This document shows, piece after piece, positions 49,605 to 57,986 of a DNA stretch of 64,000 nucleotides; within the stretch, counting starts at the first letter, position 1; each line of letters starts with the position of its first letter. Position numbers and translations under genes: made by a program. The notes under the pieces were generated by a model. That model had not been told where the DNA came from. It saw nothing but the letters and a program-made list of their open reading frames with translations, and searched no databases. Source of the DNA: JAKQIM01 sp029557965 (GTDB lineage: Bacteria > Chloroflexota > Anaerolineae > Anaerolineales > UBA4823); the NCBI GenBank assembly GCA_035341015.1, contig DAOQUL010000009.1, positions 1-64,000 on the forward strand, given 5' to 3'.

Positions 49605-49652
49605 CCATCGCCCAGCGCCTGAGGGGAAAGACGCTGGGCGATGGACGCTTTT
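49605..49652. terminator. Hairpin terminator between the modules and the polymer-forming gene
   Basis: A perfect 13-bp stem (CCATCGCCCAGCG at 49605-49617 with 49632-49644) and 14-nt loop. On the plus strand it is followed by ACGCTTTT, on the minus strand by ATTTCC. It can end the minus-strand gene at 49675 and any plus-strand transcript from modules A and B. Confidence 0.7.
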
Positions 49653-49674
49653 AACCCACAGATAGGGTCGTTTG

Positions 49675-51078
49675 TTATGAAGCTGTGCTGGGGATGACCT
49701 GCGGCGCAGCTCCTTTGCGCCAAGCAAGCAAAGCCAACCAGGCGGCCCCCAACCCCAAGAGGGTGGCCGCGGCGCCAAACAAAATCCCCAATATGGGAAT
49801 GCCGCGTAAGATCACATAACTCACAATCCCGGCCAACAACGGCCAGAAAGCATGCCCGCTGAAGGCGGGGCCCATACGCTTGAAGAGCCAATTCCCTAAG
49901 AGCGAGGCTACCACCAGTTTACTGCCGTAATTGATCATCAGCCAGAAAACAGCCGAGAACAATCCAATACTAGAGAACCCGAATCCAAAGACCGTGTCTT
50001 TGAGCCCGCCCAGGGTGACGATGCCCAGGAGGATGCCCACGGTGAGCACTACCAGGAAGGCAACGAATATCCCCACCAGGCCCACGATCAACACCAGCAG
50101 GCCTTTGCCTAAAGATGCCCAGGGCTGGCTGCGCAATTGCTGGACGCCCTGGGGCAGAAGCTTCGGCATCAGGACGACCACCAGCGCACCGATGGCGCTT
50201 AGTGTCACCAGCTCGCGGATGCGGGACAAAAACCAGTTGCCGATCTGGACTGAGACGGGGGGCTTGTCGGCTTTTTCAGTACCTTGGGCAGGGCGGTAGG
50301 TATAAACGATCCCGCCGCCCGGCACAGCCTGGATAGCGGCAGCCTGGTCAACCGGGCTGACGTATTTCAGCTCACCGTCAATTTTCGCCTGCGAGGCAAC
50401 CCGCAGGCCGGCAGGCAAAAAGGTCTCAGGCATGCCAGGGAAATTGAAGTATTCGAAGATAGAAACATCGTCTTCCTTGCCCGGGGGCTCAACATCCAGG
50501 TTCAGGTTGCCTCCCACTTTGCCAGATAGCTCAAAAGCGATGACAGAGGCATCGATATTGCGACCCACCTGCCCGCCAAGCATCACCTGGTAAGAGCCGG
50601 TTGCCAGGTCTCTGGCTATGCTGGCGCCGGGTTGAACATCCAGGCTGAAGCCGCCGAAGTACAGGTTGCGGCCAATGCTTGCGCCAGGGGCAATGATCAG
50701 TGTTTGGCCGCCTGAGAAAACGCTGCCCTCTACTGCGCTGGCAAGCTTGAGGGTTGCCCCGCTGATCACCAGGTTCCCATTCACCGGGCCGTTGATGGTG
50801 ACGGAGTTGCCGTTGGCAAACAGGTCGCCGTTGATTGTGCCATTGATGGTGATGTTGCTGCCGTTGGCAAACAAGATGCCATTGATGGTGCCATCTACGG
50901 TGACGGAATCTGCTGAAACGAAAACGTCGTCGTCAATGACTTTGCCGGCCGCGATGTAACCGTCTTCAGAAAACTCGTACGCCAGGGCCGCACCGACGGC
51001 GCCAAACAGGGCCAGGGATAGGGCCAGGCAGGCGGCAAGGATCAAGCGAGGGGGGAAAGTCTTTGGTGAGAGGTGCAT
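49675..51078 (-). CDS. Polymer-forming (bactofilin-like) membrane protein
   Basis: A 467-residue protein. The signal/anchor LILAACLALSLALFGAVGAA is followed by a right-handed beta-helix of short repeats (DSVTVDGTINGILFANGSNI, TINGTINGDLFANGNSVTIN, GPVNGNLVISGATLKL), as in bactofilins. Here, however, the repeat part appears outside the membrane. The C-terminal half has about five helices. It could form a surface scaffold or a membrane-stabilising polymer. ATG 51078 has GGAG at 10 nt. It lies 34 bp after the ATPase-kinase gene, probably in the same operon. Confidence 0.8.
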   Translation of the reverse strand: MHLSPKTFPPRLILAACLALSLALFGAVGAALAYEFSEDGYIAAGKVIDDDVFVSADSVTVDGTINGILFANGSNITINGTINGDLFANGNSVTINGPVNGNLVISGATLKLASAVEGSVFSGGQTLIIAPGASIGRNLYFGGFSLDVQPGASIARDLATGSYQVMLGGQVGRNIDASVIAFELSGKVGGNLNLDVEPPGKEDDVSIFEYFNFPGMPETFLPAGLRVASQAKIDGELKYVSPVDQAAAIQAVPGGGIVYTYRPAQGTEKADKPPVSVQIGNWFLSRIRELVTLSAIGALVVVLMPKLLPQGVQQLRSQPWASLGKGLLVLIVGLVGIFVAFLVVLTVGILLGIVTLGGLKDTVFGFGFSSIGLFSAVFWLMINYGSKLVVASLLGNWLFKRMGPAFSGHAFWPLLAGIVSYVILRGIPILGILFGAAATLLGLGAAWLALLAWRKGAAPQVIPSTAS

Positions 51079-51112
51079 AGGATGGTTGCTCCAGGTTCTT
51101 CGGCGGGCTGGT

Positions 51113-53077
51113 TCAGCTCGCAAGGTTGAATTCGGCGGCAAAGGCACTGCTGGTATCGAAACGTTCTTGGGGGTCTTTGGCCAGGGCGCGTAAGATGGCG
51201 CGGGCGATCTTGGATGGGGTTTCGGGGGCCAGCTCACGTGGATCGGGAGCCGGCAGTTGGAGATGGGCCAACATCATCGCTCCGGGATTATCTGCTACGA
51301 AGGGCAGTTGACCGGTGAGCAATTGGTAGGCCACCACGCCCAGGGCGTAAGTGTCGGCGCGGCCATCCACTTCACCGGCTGAGCGGATTTGCTCGGGGGC
51401 CATGTAGTTGAGGGTGCCCATCATCAAGCCGGTTTTGGTGGCGGCAGTGTCGCCGCCCAGCATCTTGGCAATGCCAAAATCGGTCAGGATGGCATGGTAT
51501 GGCAGGCCGGGTTTGAGTTTTTGTTCGGCCTTGATCCAGGTTTCGGTGCGGTCGCCGCTGTGGGCGGCGCGCTCTGCCAGGGGCTGGAGCAAGATGTTGG
51601 ACGGTTTGACATCGCGGTGTACCAGGCCCAGGTCGTGGGCGTAATCCAGGGCTGAGCTGACCTCCAACATCACCAGGGCAATTTGCTCAATGGGCATGCG
51701 CCCGCTCTCGCGAATGATGGTAGAGAGGTCTTTCCCGGCAATGTATTCCATCACCATGTAGTAGGTGCCGCTGATATCACCGAAATCGAAAACTTGAACG
51801 ATATTGGGATGGCGCAAAGATGCCACTGCCCGTGCTTCGCGCTCGAAGCGGGTGCGGAAATCGGCTTCAGCCGCCAGGCTGGCCGGCAGGATCTTGATGG
51901 CTACGCTGCGGTCCAGGCGGGTGTGGCGGCCTTTGTAGACCTCTGACATGCCGCCTCGCCCGATCGGCTCCAGCACTTCATAAGGCCCCACCTGGGTGCC
52001 GGCGATGAGCATGGTGGTAGAAGACAGGCGTTCGCCGGTGGGGCTGGTGGGCTGTTGGGCCGCCACGAAAGCCGCCCAGGCCCGGCCGGGGTAGCGGTAG
52101 GTGTTGGCATCGGCGATCAGGAGCGATTTCTGTGTCAGATCGCGCAGCAGGCCGCGCAGGGTGGTATCTGAAGCGGCGCGTCCTGCAATCTCGTCAACCT
52201 GGCGCAGGATAGCCTGCTCGGCGGGGGTCAGGTTATGCCAATAGTATTGGAAGTGGGCGGCCAACTCTTGGCAGGCAGCTTGTTCAACAGCATCGGGGTC
52301 GTTGGGATGATCCATGCTGTAGAAGCACGCTACCTGCAGGGCCAATGGCTGGCCGCCAACCAGGCAGTAAATAAAATCCTCCAGCTCAGGGCTAAAGGTT
52401 ATCCCGGCAGCCTGGCTGGGCTGGCGGATCAACTGGCGGGCATCGGCTTCTGAGAGCAGCCCCAGGTAAAGTGGGGCAAAGATGTTGAAGAAGGGGCTGG
52501 AAAGGATCTCTTGAGATCTGCCCGAGTAGGTCAATTGAATGAGGGGGCGGGCCGAAGCGGTGAGATAGGCCAGTTGGTAACGCCCGGCGGCAGAGCGCAG
52601 CGCATTGAAAAAATTGACATCCAGGTTTTGGTTGGTGCTGAGGCGTTCAAATTCATCCAATAAGAGGATGATCCGCAGGCCGCGCTGGTTCAGGCGGCGA
52701 ATGGCGCGCTCAAATGCCAGGCGGCCCGGCTTGTCGGCGGCTTCGTCCAGGGCGGGCTCTGGAGCTTGCCCGCGCTCGTGCAGGGCTTCGGCGATCTCGA
52801 CCGCAAACTGGCCAAAGATCTCTTCGTGGCTTCCATCGCCCAAAACCTCGCAATCCAGGTAAACGAACAAAAAGTTCTCGTCCAGCCCCAGGCTGGTGAA
52901 GGTGGGTGGACGCATCAAGTGGAAGAGGAGCGAAGTCTTGCCGATCTTGCGCGGCCCAACGATCGAGACAGATTGGTTGCCGCGCAAAAAGGCGGCAATT
53001 TCACGGAGTTCGTTTTCTCTCCCGAAGAACATGGCCGGGTCGCGCACCGGCCCGCGTGAGACATAAGGGTTAGACAT
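51113..53077 (-). CDS. Fusion of a STAND-like ATPase and a Ser/Thr protein kinase
   Basis: A 654-residue cytoplasmic protein with an unusual order. Residues 1-350 form a P-loop ATPase (MFFGRENELREIA, Walker A SIVGPRKIGKTSLL at 39-52, Walker B IILLLDEFERL with Asp141-Glu142) like the novel STAND/AAA_16 group, ending in a winged-helix-like segment. Residues 366-654 are a PknB-type kinase: glycine loop IGRGGMSEVYKG, Lys395 in AIKIL, HRDVKPSN and DFG at 533-535. Both active sites look intact. The ATPase may act as a switch for the kinase. It starts 2 bp after the gene for the sensor ATPase, so the two are co-expressed. Confidence 0.88.
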   Translation of the reverse strand: MSNPYVSRGPVRDPAMFFGRENELREIAAFLRGNQSVSIVGPRKIGKTSLLFHLMRPPTFTSLGLDENFLFVYLDCEVLGDGSHEEIFGQFAVEIAEALHERGQAPEPALDEAADKPGRLAFERAIRRLNQRGLRIILLLDEFERLSTNQNLDVNFFNALRSAAGRYQLAYLTASARPLIQLTYSGRSQEILSSPFFNIFAPLYLGLLSEADARQLIRQPSQAAGITFSPELEDFIYCLVGGQPLALQVACFYSMDHPNDPDAVEQAACQELAAHFQYYWHNLTPAEQAILRQVDEIAGRAASDTTLRGLLRDLTQKSLLIADANTYRYPGRAWAAFVAAQQPTSPTGERLSSTTMLIAGTQVGPYEVLEPIGRGGMSEVYKGRHTRLDRSVAIKILPASLAAEADFRTRFEREARAVASLRHPNIVQVFDFGDISGTYYMVMEYIAGKDLSTIIRESGRMPIEQIALVMLEVSSALDYAHDLGLVHRDVKPSNILLQPLAERAAHSGDRTETWIKAEQKLKPGLPYHAILTDFGIAKMLGGDTAATKTGLMMGTLNYMAPEQIRSAGEVDGRADTYALGVVAYQLLTGQLPFVADNPGAMMLAHLQLPAPDPRELAPETPSKIARAILRALAKDPQERFDTSSAFAAEFNLAS

Positions 53078-53078
53078 G

Positions 53079-56000
53079 TTATTTTCTCATCTCGTCAATG
53101 ACGCGGCTCATGGATTTATATTTCTCGACCCACAAACCCAAGAGGCCCAGCTTCCAGCGGTAGGTTTCACCCATGCTGTCATCTGAGGTGTTGGCGGTCA
53201 GTATATCACGCAGGGCCAGGCGGTGCAGGCCCTCGGCAATATTCTGGCGTTCGAAACTCACCCCGCGCTCTTCGAGATAATCAGCAATCTGGGCTGGGGT
53301 GATCTGGCCGGTCAGGGGCATCAGGCGTGTCATGGCGGTGAGCGTTACCCGCTCGAGGGGAGATGATTCAGCCCATAAGTATACAAAATGCGCCTCGCCA
53401 GAAGCCAGGATCTCATCCAGGGCGGTGTTGACATCGGCAATGGTCATGTAGCTGCGCTGGACCTTGTTATGATGGTTTACGAGGCTGTGGCACAAGAGTT
53501 GCAGAAAATAGGGGTGCCCGGCGGTGATGCGCCAGATCTTATCCAGGGCCAGGTCGTCGTAGTGCATGCCGTAAGCGGCCACCGGCTCTTGCACCAGGCG
53601 CAGGCCTTCGGTTTGATCTAAGAAGGCAATGTGACGGTAGATGCTGATATTGAAAAGCACATTCCAATAATCGGCAGCCAGTTCTTCCAGGCGGTGGGTG
53701 CCGCAGAAGATGACGCTCAGGTTGGGTGTGTGCTGGATGATGTGGCGCAAGAAGCCAAATATAGAAGGCTCCAGGTCGCCGCGGCGCACGGCTGTTTCTA
53801 ACTCTTCGAATTCATCCAGCATGAGCAGCAAGTGGCGCTCGCCAATGGCCTGGCGTACACGGTCTAAGAAGGCATGCTCAAAGGTTCCCGCGGGGCTGGC
53901 AGTGAAATCTTGCAGGGCAGGCGGCTCGATCTCGAAGCCGCGGTCTTCGAGGGCAAAGCTGATCTCGGTTGCCAGGCTGAGGAAGAAGTTGGGCAGGCCA
54001 GGATCAAGCCCCAGGGCTTGCCCATCCAGGTAAACGGGCAAGTATTCATCGCCCAGGTGGGCCGGCATCTGCTTGAGCAAAGAGGTTTTGCCGGTGCGGC
54101 GCTGGCCGATCAGCACCAGGTTGTTGCGGTGCAGGGCGGCGAGATTTTCTGTGATGAAGGCAATGATATCTTCCCGGCCAAAGAAGAGCGGCGAGCCGGT
54201 CTGCAAAGGGGTGCCCACAACATAGGGGTTGGAAATGAACTGGTAATCGCTTTCGGCCGCCAGGAGGTGGATCATATCGGCATAGTTCTCCACCTGGTCG
54301 GGGCCGCGCGGGTCGGTATAGAGGATGACAAAGCGGGCACGGAAATGGTCTTTGCCGGCCTCTAGATGCGGGCGGATGCGCAGGGTGACCTGGGTTTCTT
54401 CGCCATAGGCCAGGCGTTCAACGGTGGCGCTGCTGTCTAGCAAGGTGTAGGCAGGGTCAGGGGCCAGGGATACGCGCACATTGAGGGCTGCGCCGCGCCC
54501 CTCGTTGCGTACATTGAGCGCCAGCGAGACCACATCAACCTGCCAGGTGTGGCGGGTGAGCAGTTGAAATACCAGGCGAGAGCGGGCTTGCAGCTCGCTG
54601 ATGGTGCCGGTAACAATTGCCAGCCAGCTCTCGGCGATGCTCTGGGCAATGGCGCGGTCAGCGCTGCCCAACTCGGCGCGGGCGCTGCGTTCTACGTGGC
54701 GCAGGCGTTCAACGGCCGAGGCCAGGTAAGCCAGGCGGTCTTGGGGCGAATCAACGCGTTCGTAAGCGTGCAGGAGGGCGACCACAGATTGGAAACCCAG
54801 CAGGGCCTGCGCCAGGCTGCTCAGGCAGGGCGGGGCGGGCACCGGGTCATCGGGCAGTTCCAAGATCTGGGGGATCGAGTTGGCTTCAAGTGCCATGTGG
54901 CAGCGCTGGTAGATGGATAGGGCCTGTTCGGCGTTTTCCCAGCGGCTGGCTTCGGGGTCGATGAGGCGTGCGATGAGATTGCGCAAGCCGACCGGCAGCA
55001 GTTCGGTGGTATATTGGCTGCTGTAGAGGTAATGATAGCTTTCGGCCAGGGAGGCCAGGGCAGACTGGCCCAGATTATTGAGGGCGTTGGGCAGGTTCGC
55101 CAGCATTTGGGCGGCATCTGCATCGCCCCCGGCGGCCTGGGCCAGGTCGTGCAGGGCGGCAATAGCGCCCGCCGGGTTGGCAGTGAGCACCTGGGCGCGG
55201 GCTTCGGCCTGGCCCAAGGGAGAGCTGCGGTGAAGATCGAGGTTATGCTCGGCTTCTTCGCGGCGCAAGACTTCGGCCTCTTTTTCTTGCATCAGCATGG
55301 CAACGTAAATGGCGGTGCCGGCCTGGTCAGCCAGGCCAAGCAGCAGGTCGCGGTTCTCGCGCGAGTAACTCAGCCCTGAATGCTGGGGGCCCAACGCCAA
55401 TACCCCTAATAGGGCCGGGGCCGCGGCGCTGGGGGATGCACCCTTATTCGCCAGCGAATCCATCTTCTGCGGGGCCATCAACGGCACCAGCATGGGGAAG
55501 GTGGGGTGGCGCATGCGGCTGACCACGCTGCCTTTGTTCAACACCTGTTCATCCGACCAGTCCAACTCCAGGTCGGTGCCAGTGGGCAGCTCGATGTTGC
55601 GTTGCTCTGCCAGGATCAGCTTGTGGTCTTGCGGTGTATATAAGAAGACGGCCCCGTGGGCGATGTGCAGCAGCCCCGTGGTGCGCTCCACCAGCACATC
55701 CAGCAGCTCGGGCAGGTCGATGATCGTGCGCACCTGCTTGGAGAAGCTGGTGAAGGCCTGGCGGAAATCTACCTGCTCGCGATAGAAACGCCGGTCGATG
55801 AAGCGCTGGATGCGGTGGTAAAGCGGCTGGGTGAGCAGCATGAGCACCACGGTCGAGATGACCACGAAGATGGTGGAGTCGATCTCTGTGAAGCGGCTGA
55901 ANNNNNNNNNNNNNNNNNNNNNNNNNNNNNNNNNNNNNNNNNNNNNNNNNNNNNNNNNNNNNNNNNNNNNNNNNNNNNNNNNNNNNNNNNNNNNNNNNNN

Positions 56001-56750
56001 NTGCCGGATGCGGTGGTTTTGGGCCAGGATGCCGCTGCCAAACCAGACAAGCAGCACCACAGCCAGGCTGCCAGCGCGCATATTTTTCTGCATCACCTGG
56101 ATCATACCGGGGTCTGAGAAGAGCTGGTAAGCCAAGAAACGCAAGAGGGGGTGGGCCTCTTCCAGGTTGAGGGTGGTGGCAGGGATGGCTGCATAGGCCG
56201 CCAACCAGAACAGCCAGATCACAGCCAGGATGCGGGTTAGCTTGGGAACAAAATGCCCATCGGGGAAGAGGTAGAGTACGAAGAGGGTGCTAGCAACGCC
56301 AATGCCGCGCAGCAGCAAGACCAGCTTGCCCAGGGCGGGGCGGGTGAATTCCAAGGCTCCGAGCGAATTGGTCACCGTAATACCAAAGGTGATCAGGGCC
56401 ACCGAAACCAGGGCCGCCATCCAATCGTCCGTCTTACTGAAAAAGATGAGAAACCCGGGGATGGCAAAGCCCAGCAGGGTGATGATATCCAGGAAGAGGG
56501 TGAAGTAAATGTAAATTTGAACTGGTAAGTTGTATGCGCTGAACCAGGCCCGGTCGGGCTGGGGCATATCTGCCAGGCGGCCAAGGGTAGAGGGGATGGA
56601 TAGGATAAAGATGCCAAATGTCAGCAGGATTACCAAGGCCCAGCCTGTGCGCATCAGGTGCAGCCTGAATCCGCACAGAGGCGTGTGCTCGGTGGCGGCC
56701 CGCGCATTGGGTGAAGCGTGTGAGGTTGGTTGGCCTGTGAAGGATGACAT
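53079..56750 (-). CDS. Membrane sensor with GAF-like and STAND-like ATPase domains (contains assembly gap)
   Basis: Read as one chain of about 1223 residues, interrupted by 100 Ns (34 unknown residues, true length unknown). The N-terminal 250 residues contain about seven or eight helices (ALVILLTFGIFILSIPSTLG, FTLFLDIITLLGFAIPGFLI) like the 7TM sensor part of Chloroflexota histidine kinases. After the gap come another helix, FIDRRFYREQVDFRQAFTSF and a GAF-like domain (about 345-480). A helical region, a beta-sandwich (SLALNVRNEGRGAALNVRVS) and a C-terminal ATPase follow (FFGREDIIAFITENL, Walker A LIGQRRTGKTSLL, LLLMLDEFEELE). No kinase domain is seen. The frame agrees on both sides of the gap. 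Confidence 0.75.
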   Translation of the reverse strand: MSSFTGQPTSHASPNARAATEHTPLCGFRLHLMRTGWALVILLTFGIFILSIPSTLGRLADMPQPDRAWFSAYNLPVQIYIYFTLFLDIITLLGFAIPGFLIFFSKTDDWMAALVSVALITFGITVTNSLGALEFTRPALGKLVLLLRGIGVASTLFVLYLFPDGHFVPKLTRILAVIWLFWLAAYAAIPATTLNLEEAHPLLRFLAYQLFSDPGMIQVMQKNMRAGSLAVVLLVWFGSGILAQNHRIRXXXXXXXXXXXXXXXXXXXXXXXXXXXXXXXXXXFSRFTEIDSTIFVVISTVVLMLLTQPLYHRIQRFIDRRFYREQVDFRQAFTSFSKQVRTIIDLPELLDVLVERTTGLLHIAHGAVFLYTPQDHKLILAEQRNIELPTGTDLELDWSDEQVLNKGSVVSRMRHPTFPMLVPLMAPQKMDSLANKGASPSAAAPALLGVLALGPQHSGLSYSRENRDLLLGLADQAGTAIYVAMLMQEKEAEVLRREEAEHNLDLHRSSPLGQAEARAQVLTANPAGAIAALHDLAQAAGGDADAAQMLANLPNALNNLGQSALASLAESYHYLYSSQYTTELLPVGLRNLIARLIDPEASRWENAEQALSIYQRCHMALEANSIPQILELPDDPVPAPPCLSSLAQALLGFQSVVALLHAYERVDSPQDRLAYLASAVERLRHVERSARAELGSADRAIAQSIAESWLAIVTGTISELQARSRLVFQLLTRHTWQVDVVSLALNVRNEGRGAALNVRVSLAPDPAYTLLDSSATVERLAYGEETQVTLRIRPHLEAGKDHFRARFVILYTDPRGPDQVENYADMIHLLAAESDYQFISNPYVVGTPLQTGSPLFFGREDIIAFITENLAALHRNNLVLIGQRRTGKTSLLKQMPAHLGDEYLPVYLDGQALGLDPGLPNFFLSLATEISFALEDRGFEIEPPALQDFTASPAGTFEHAFLDRVRQAIGERHLLLMLDEFEELETAVRRGDLEPSIFGFLRHIIQHTPNLSVIFCGTHRLEELAADYWNVLFNISIYRHIAFLDQTEGLRLVQEPVAAYGMHYDDLALDKIWRITAGHPYFLQLLCHSLVNHHNKVQRSYMTIADVNTALDEILASGEAHFVYLWAESSPLERVTLTAMTRLMPLTGQITPAQIADYLEERGVSFERQNIAEGLHRLALRDILTANTSDDSMGETYRWKLGLLGLWVEKYKSMSRVIDEMRK
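55902..56001. other. Assembly gap (100 Ns)
   Basis: A block of exactly 100 N bases, a conventional scaffold gap of unknown true size. It falls inside the membrane sensor gene. Confidence 0.99.
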
Positions 56751-56763
56751 GCGAATAGGTGTT

Positions 56764-56796
56764 GGAAAACCGCCCTGCCTTGGCAGCAGGGCGGTT
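56764..56796 (-). terminator. Intrinsic terminator of the coaD-linked gene
   Basis: An 11-bp perfect stem (56768-56778 with 56786-56796), 7-nt loop, then TTTTCC on the minus strand. It lies 13 bp past the stop of the coiled-coil protein gene. Confidence 0.85.
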
Positions 56797-56808
56797 GTGA
56801 GGGTTGTC

Positions 56809-57267
56809 TTACTCGTCCTTGGGTGTTTCCGTCTGCAAGGTGCGGATACCGTTGCGCACTTGGGTCAGGACACGATCCAGCTCAACCTCCAGGCCGGTCA
56901 GGGTATCGTAGACGTAAGAGTCGGCGTCGGCACGGATGGCGTCGCCATCGCCGTGGGCCTTTTCGATGATCTGCTGGGCCTGCACCTGGGCTGCCTGGAC
57001 GATGGGGTCGCGCTCGATGAGCTGTTCGCCCTTCTCGCGGGCAATGGCAATCGTGCGGTTGGCTTCTTCTTGGGCCTGGGCCAAGAGACGGTCGCGCTGC
57101 GCCAAAAACTGCTGCGCTTTCTTCACTTCTTCGGGGATGGAAACGCGCATTTGATCGATCAGATCGAGCATGCGGTCTTCATCTACAATCACATTGTGGG
57201 TGAAAGGCAGGGGGCGGCTTTCGTTCAGCAGCTCCTCTAGCCTGTCAATCATCTGTAAAATATCCAT
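56809..57267 (-). CDS. Coiled-coil protein, DivIVA/V-ATPase subunit-like, unknown
   Basis: A 152-residue acidic helical protein. MDILQMIDRLEELLNESRPL and FTHNVIVDEDRMLDLIDQMR start it, then a long coiled coil (RLLAQAQEEANRTIAIAREK) with heptad spacing. Proteins of this type lie beside coaD in Firmicutes and other Gram-positives and are annotated as hypothetical or ATPase-like. ATG 57267 has SD GGAGGGCC; an earlier Met at 57279 lies before the SD. Function unknown, conserved neighbour of coaD. Confidence 0.8.
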   Translation of the reverse strand: MDILQMIDRLEELLNESRPLPFTHNVIVDEDRMLDLIDQMRVSIPEEVKKAQQFLAQRDRLLAQAQEEANRTIAIAREKGEQLIERDPIVQAAQVQAQQIIEKAHGDGDAIRADADSYVYDTLTGLEVELDRVLTQVRNGIRTLQTETPKDE

Positions 57268-57363
57268 GAGGCCCTCCAATTTTCAACCATCTATGGTGCA
57301 AGATTCGTGCTATATCCACCAATACGGGGCAACTGCCCAATATAAAGTGGGTAGATAGAATAA

Positions 57364-57392
57364 AGATTACACGGAAACAGCTAAAACGTCAA
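57364..57392 (-). promoter_or_regulatory. Internal promoter upstream of the coiled-coil gene
   Basis: TTGACG (57392-57387), 17-bp spacer, TAATCT (57369-57364) on the minus strand, in the 157-bp gap after coaD. It would give the gene its own message with a leader of about 90 nt. Confidence 0.5.
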
Positions 57393-57424
57393 CCTTTTTG
57401 GGGGATGTCTTGCCTGGCTCTCCC

Positions 57425-57952
57425 TTAGTCGCGCATCGAGGTGGGGGGGACGATCTGTTGGCTTGGGCCAAGCTCGGTGAAGCGCTCTTTCAGGGCGGCC
57501 TCGACGTGCGCGGGAACCATGCTGCTGACATCCCCGCCCAGCGAGGCAATCTCACGCACGGTAGATGATGACAAGAAGGTGTGCTCTTCGTGGGTAATAA
57601 ATGAAATGACTTCAATCTCAGGCACCAGGCGATTATTGGCCAATGCCATGCGGAATTCGTACTCGAAGTCTGAGAAGACGCGCAGGCCGCGTACGATGAC
57701 GCCCACGCCGATTTTCTGGCAAAAGTGGACCGTCAGGCCGCTGTAGCCCATCACGCTGATCTTGGGATTGCCTTCAACCGCCTGGCGGGCCATGGCGATG
57801 CGTTCTTCAGGGGTAAAGACCAGTGATTTAAGCGGGCGGTCATATACGGCGATGATGACCTCGTCAAAGATACGCGCCGCGCGGCGCGCGATATCCATGT
57901 GGCCGTAATGAATGGGGTCAAATGTTCCTGGGAAAAGTGCTCGAATGGTCAT
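57425..57952 (-). CDS. coaD: Phosphopantetheine adenylyltransferase
   Basis: A 175-residue enzyme that joins ATP and 4'-phosphopantetheine to dephospho-CoA in CoA biosynthesis. The nucleotidyltransferase signature is LFPGTFDPIHYGHMDIARRA; the phosphopantetheine and ATP-binding parts are VIVRGLRVFSDFEYEFRMAL and FLSSSTVREIASLGGDVSSM. The length is typical apart from a short C-terminal extension. It lies 34 bp after recG on the same strand. Confidence 0.97.
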   Translation of the reverse strand: MTIRALFPGTFDPIHYGHMDIARRAARIFDEVIIAVYDRPLKSLVFTPEERIAMARQAVEGNPKISVMGYSGLTVHFCQKIGVGVIVRGLRVFSDFEYEFRMALANNRLVPEIEVISFITHEEHTFLSSSTVREIASLGGDVSSMVPAHVEAALKERFTELGPSQQIVPPTSMRD

Positions 57953-57986
57953 GGTCTGTATGCCCTAGAAAATATGGCTTTTGAAC

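Noticed and set aside
49164..49622. 152-codon plus-strand frame across the BTAD gene start and intergenic region
   Set aside because: It runs through the regulator's promoter and both repeat modules, with no Shine-Dalgarno or family resemblance; only the repeats in it look functional.
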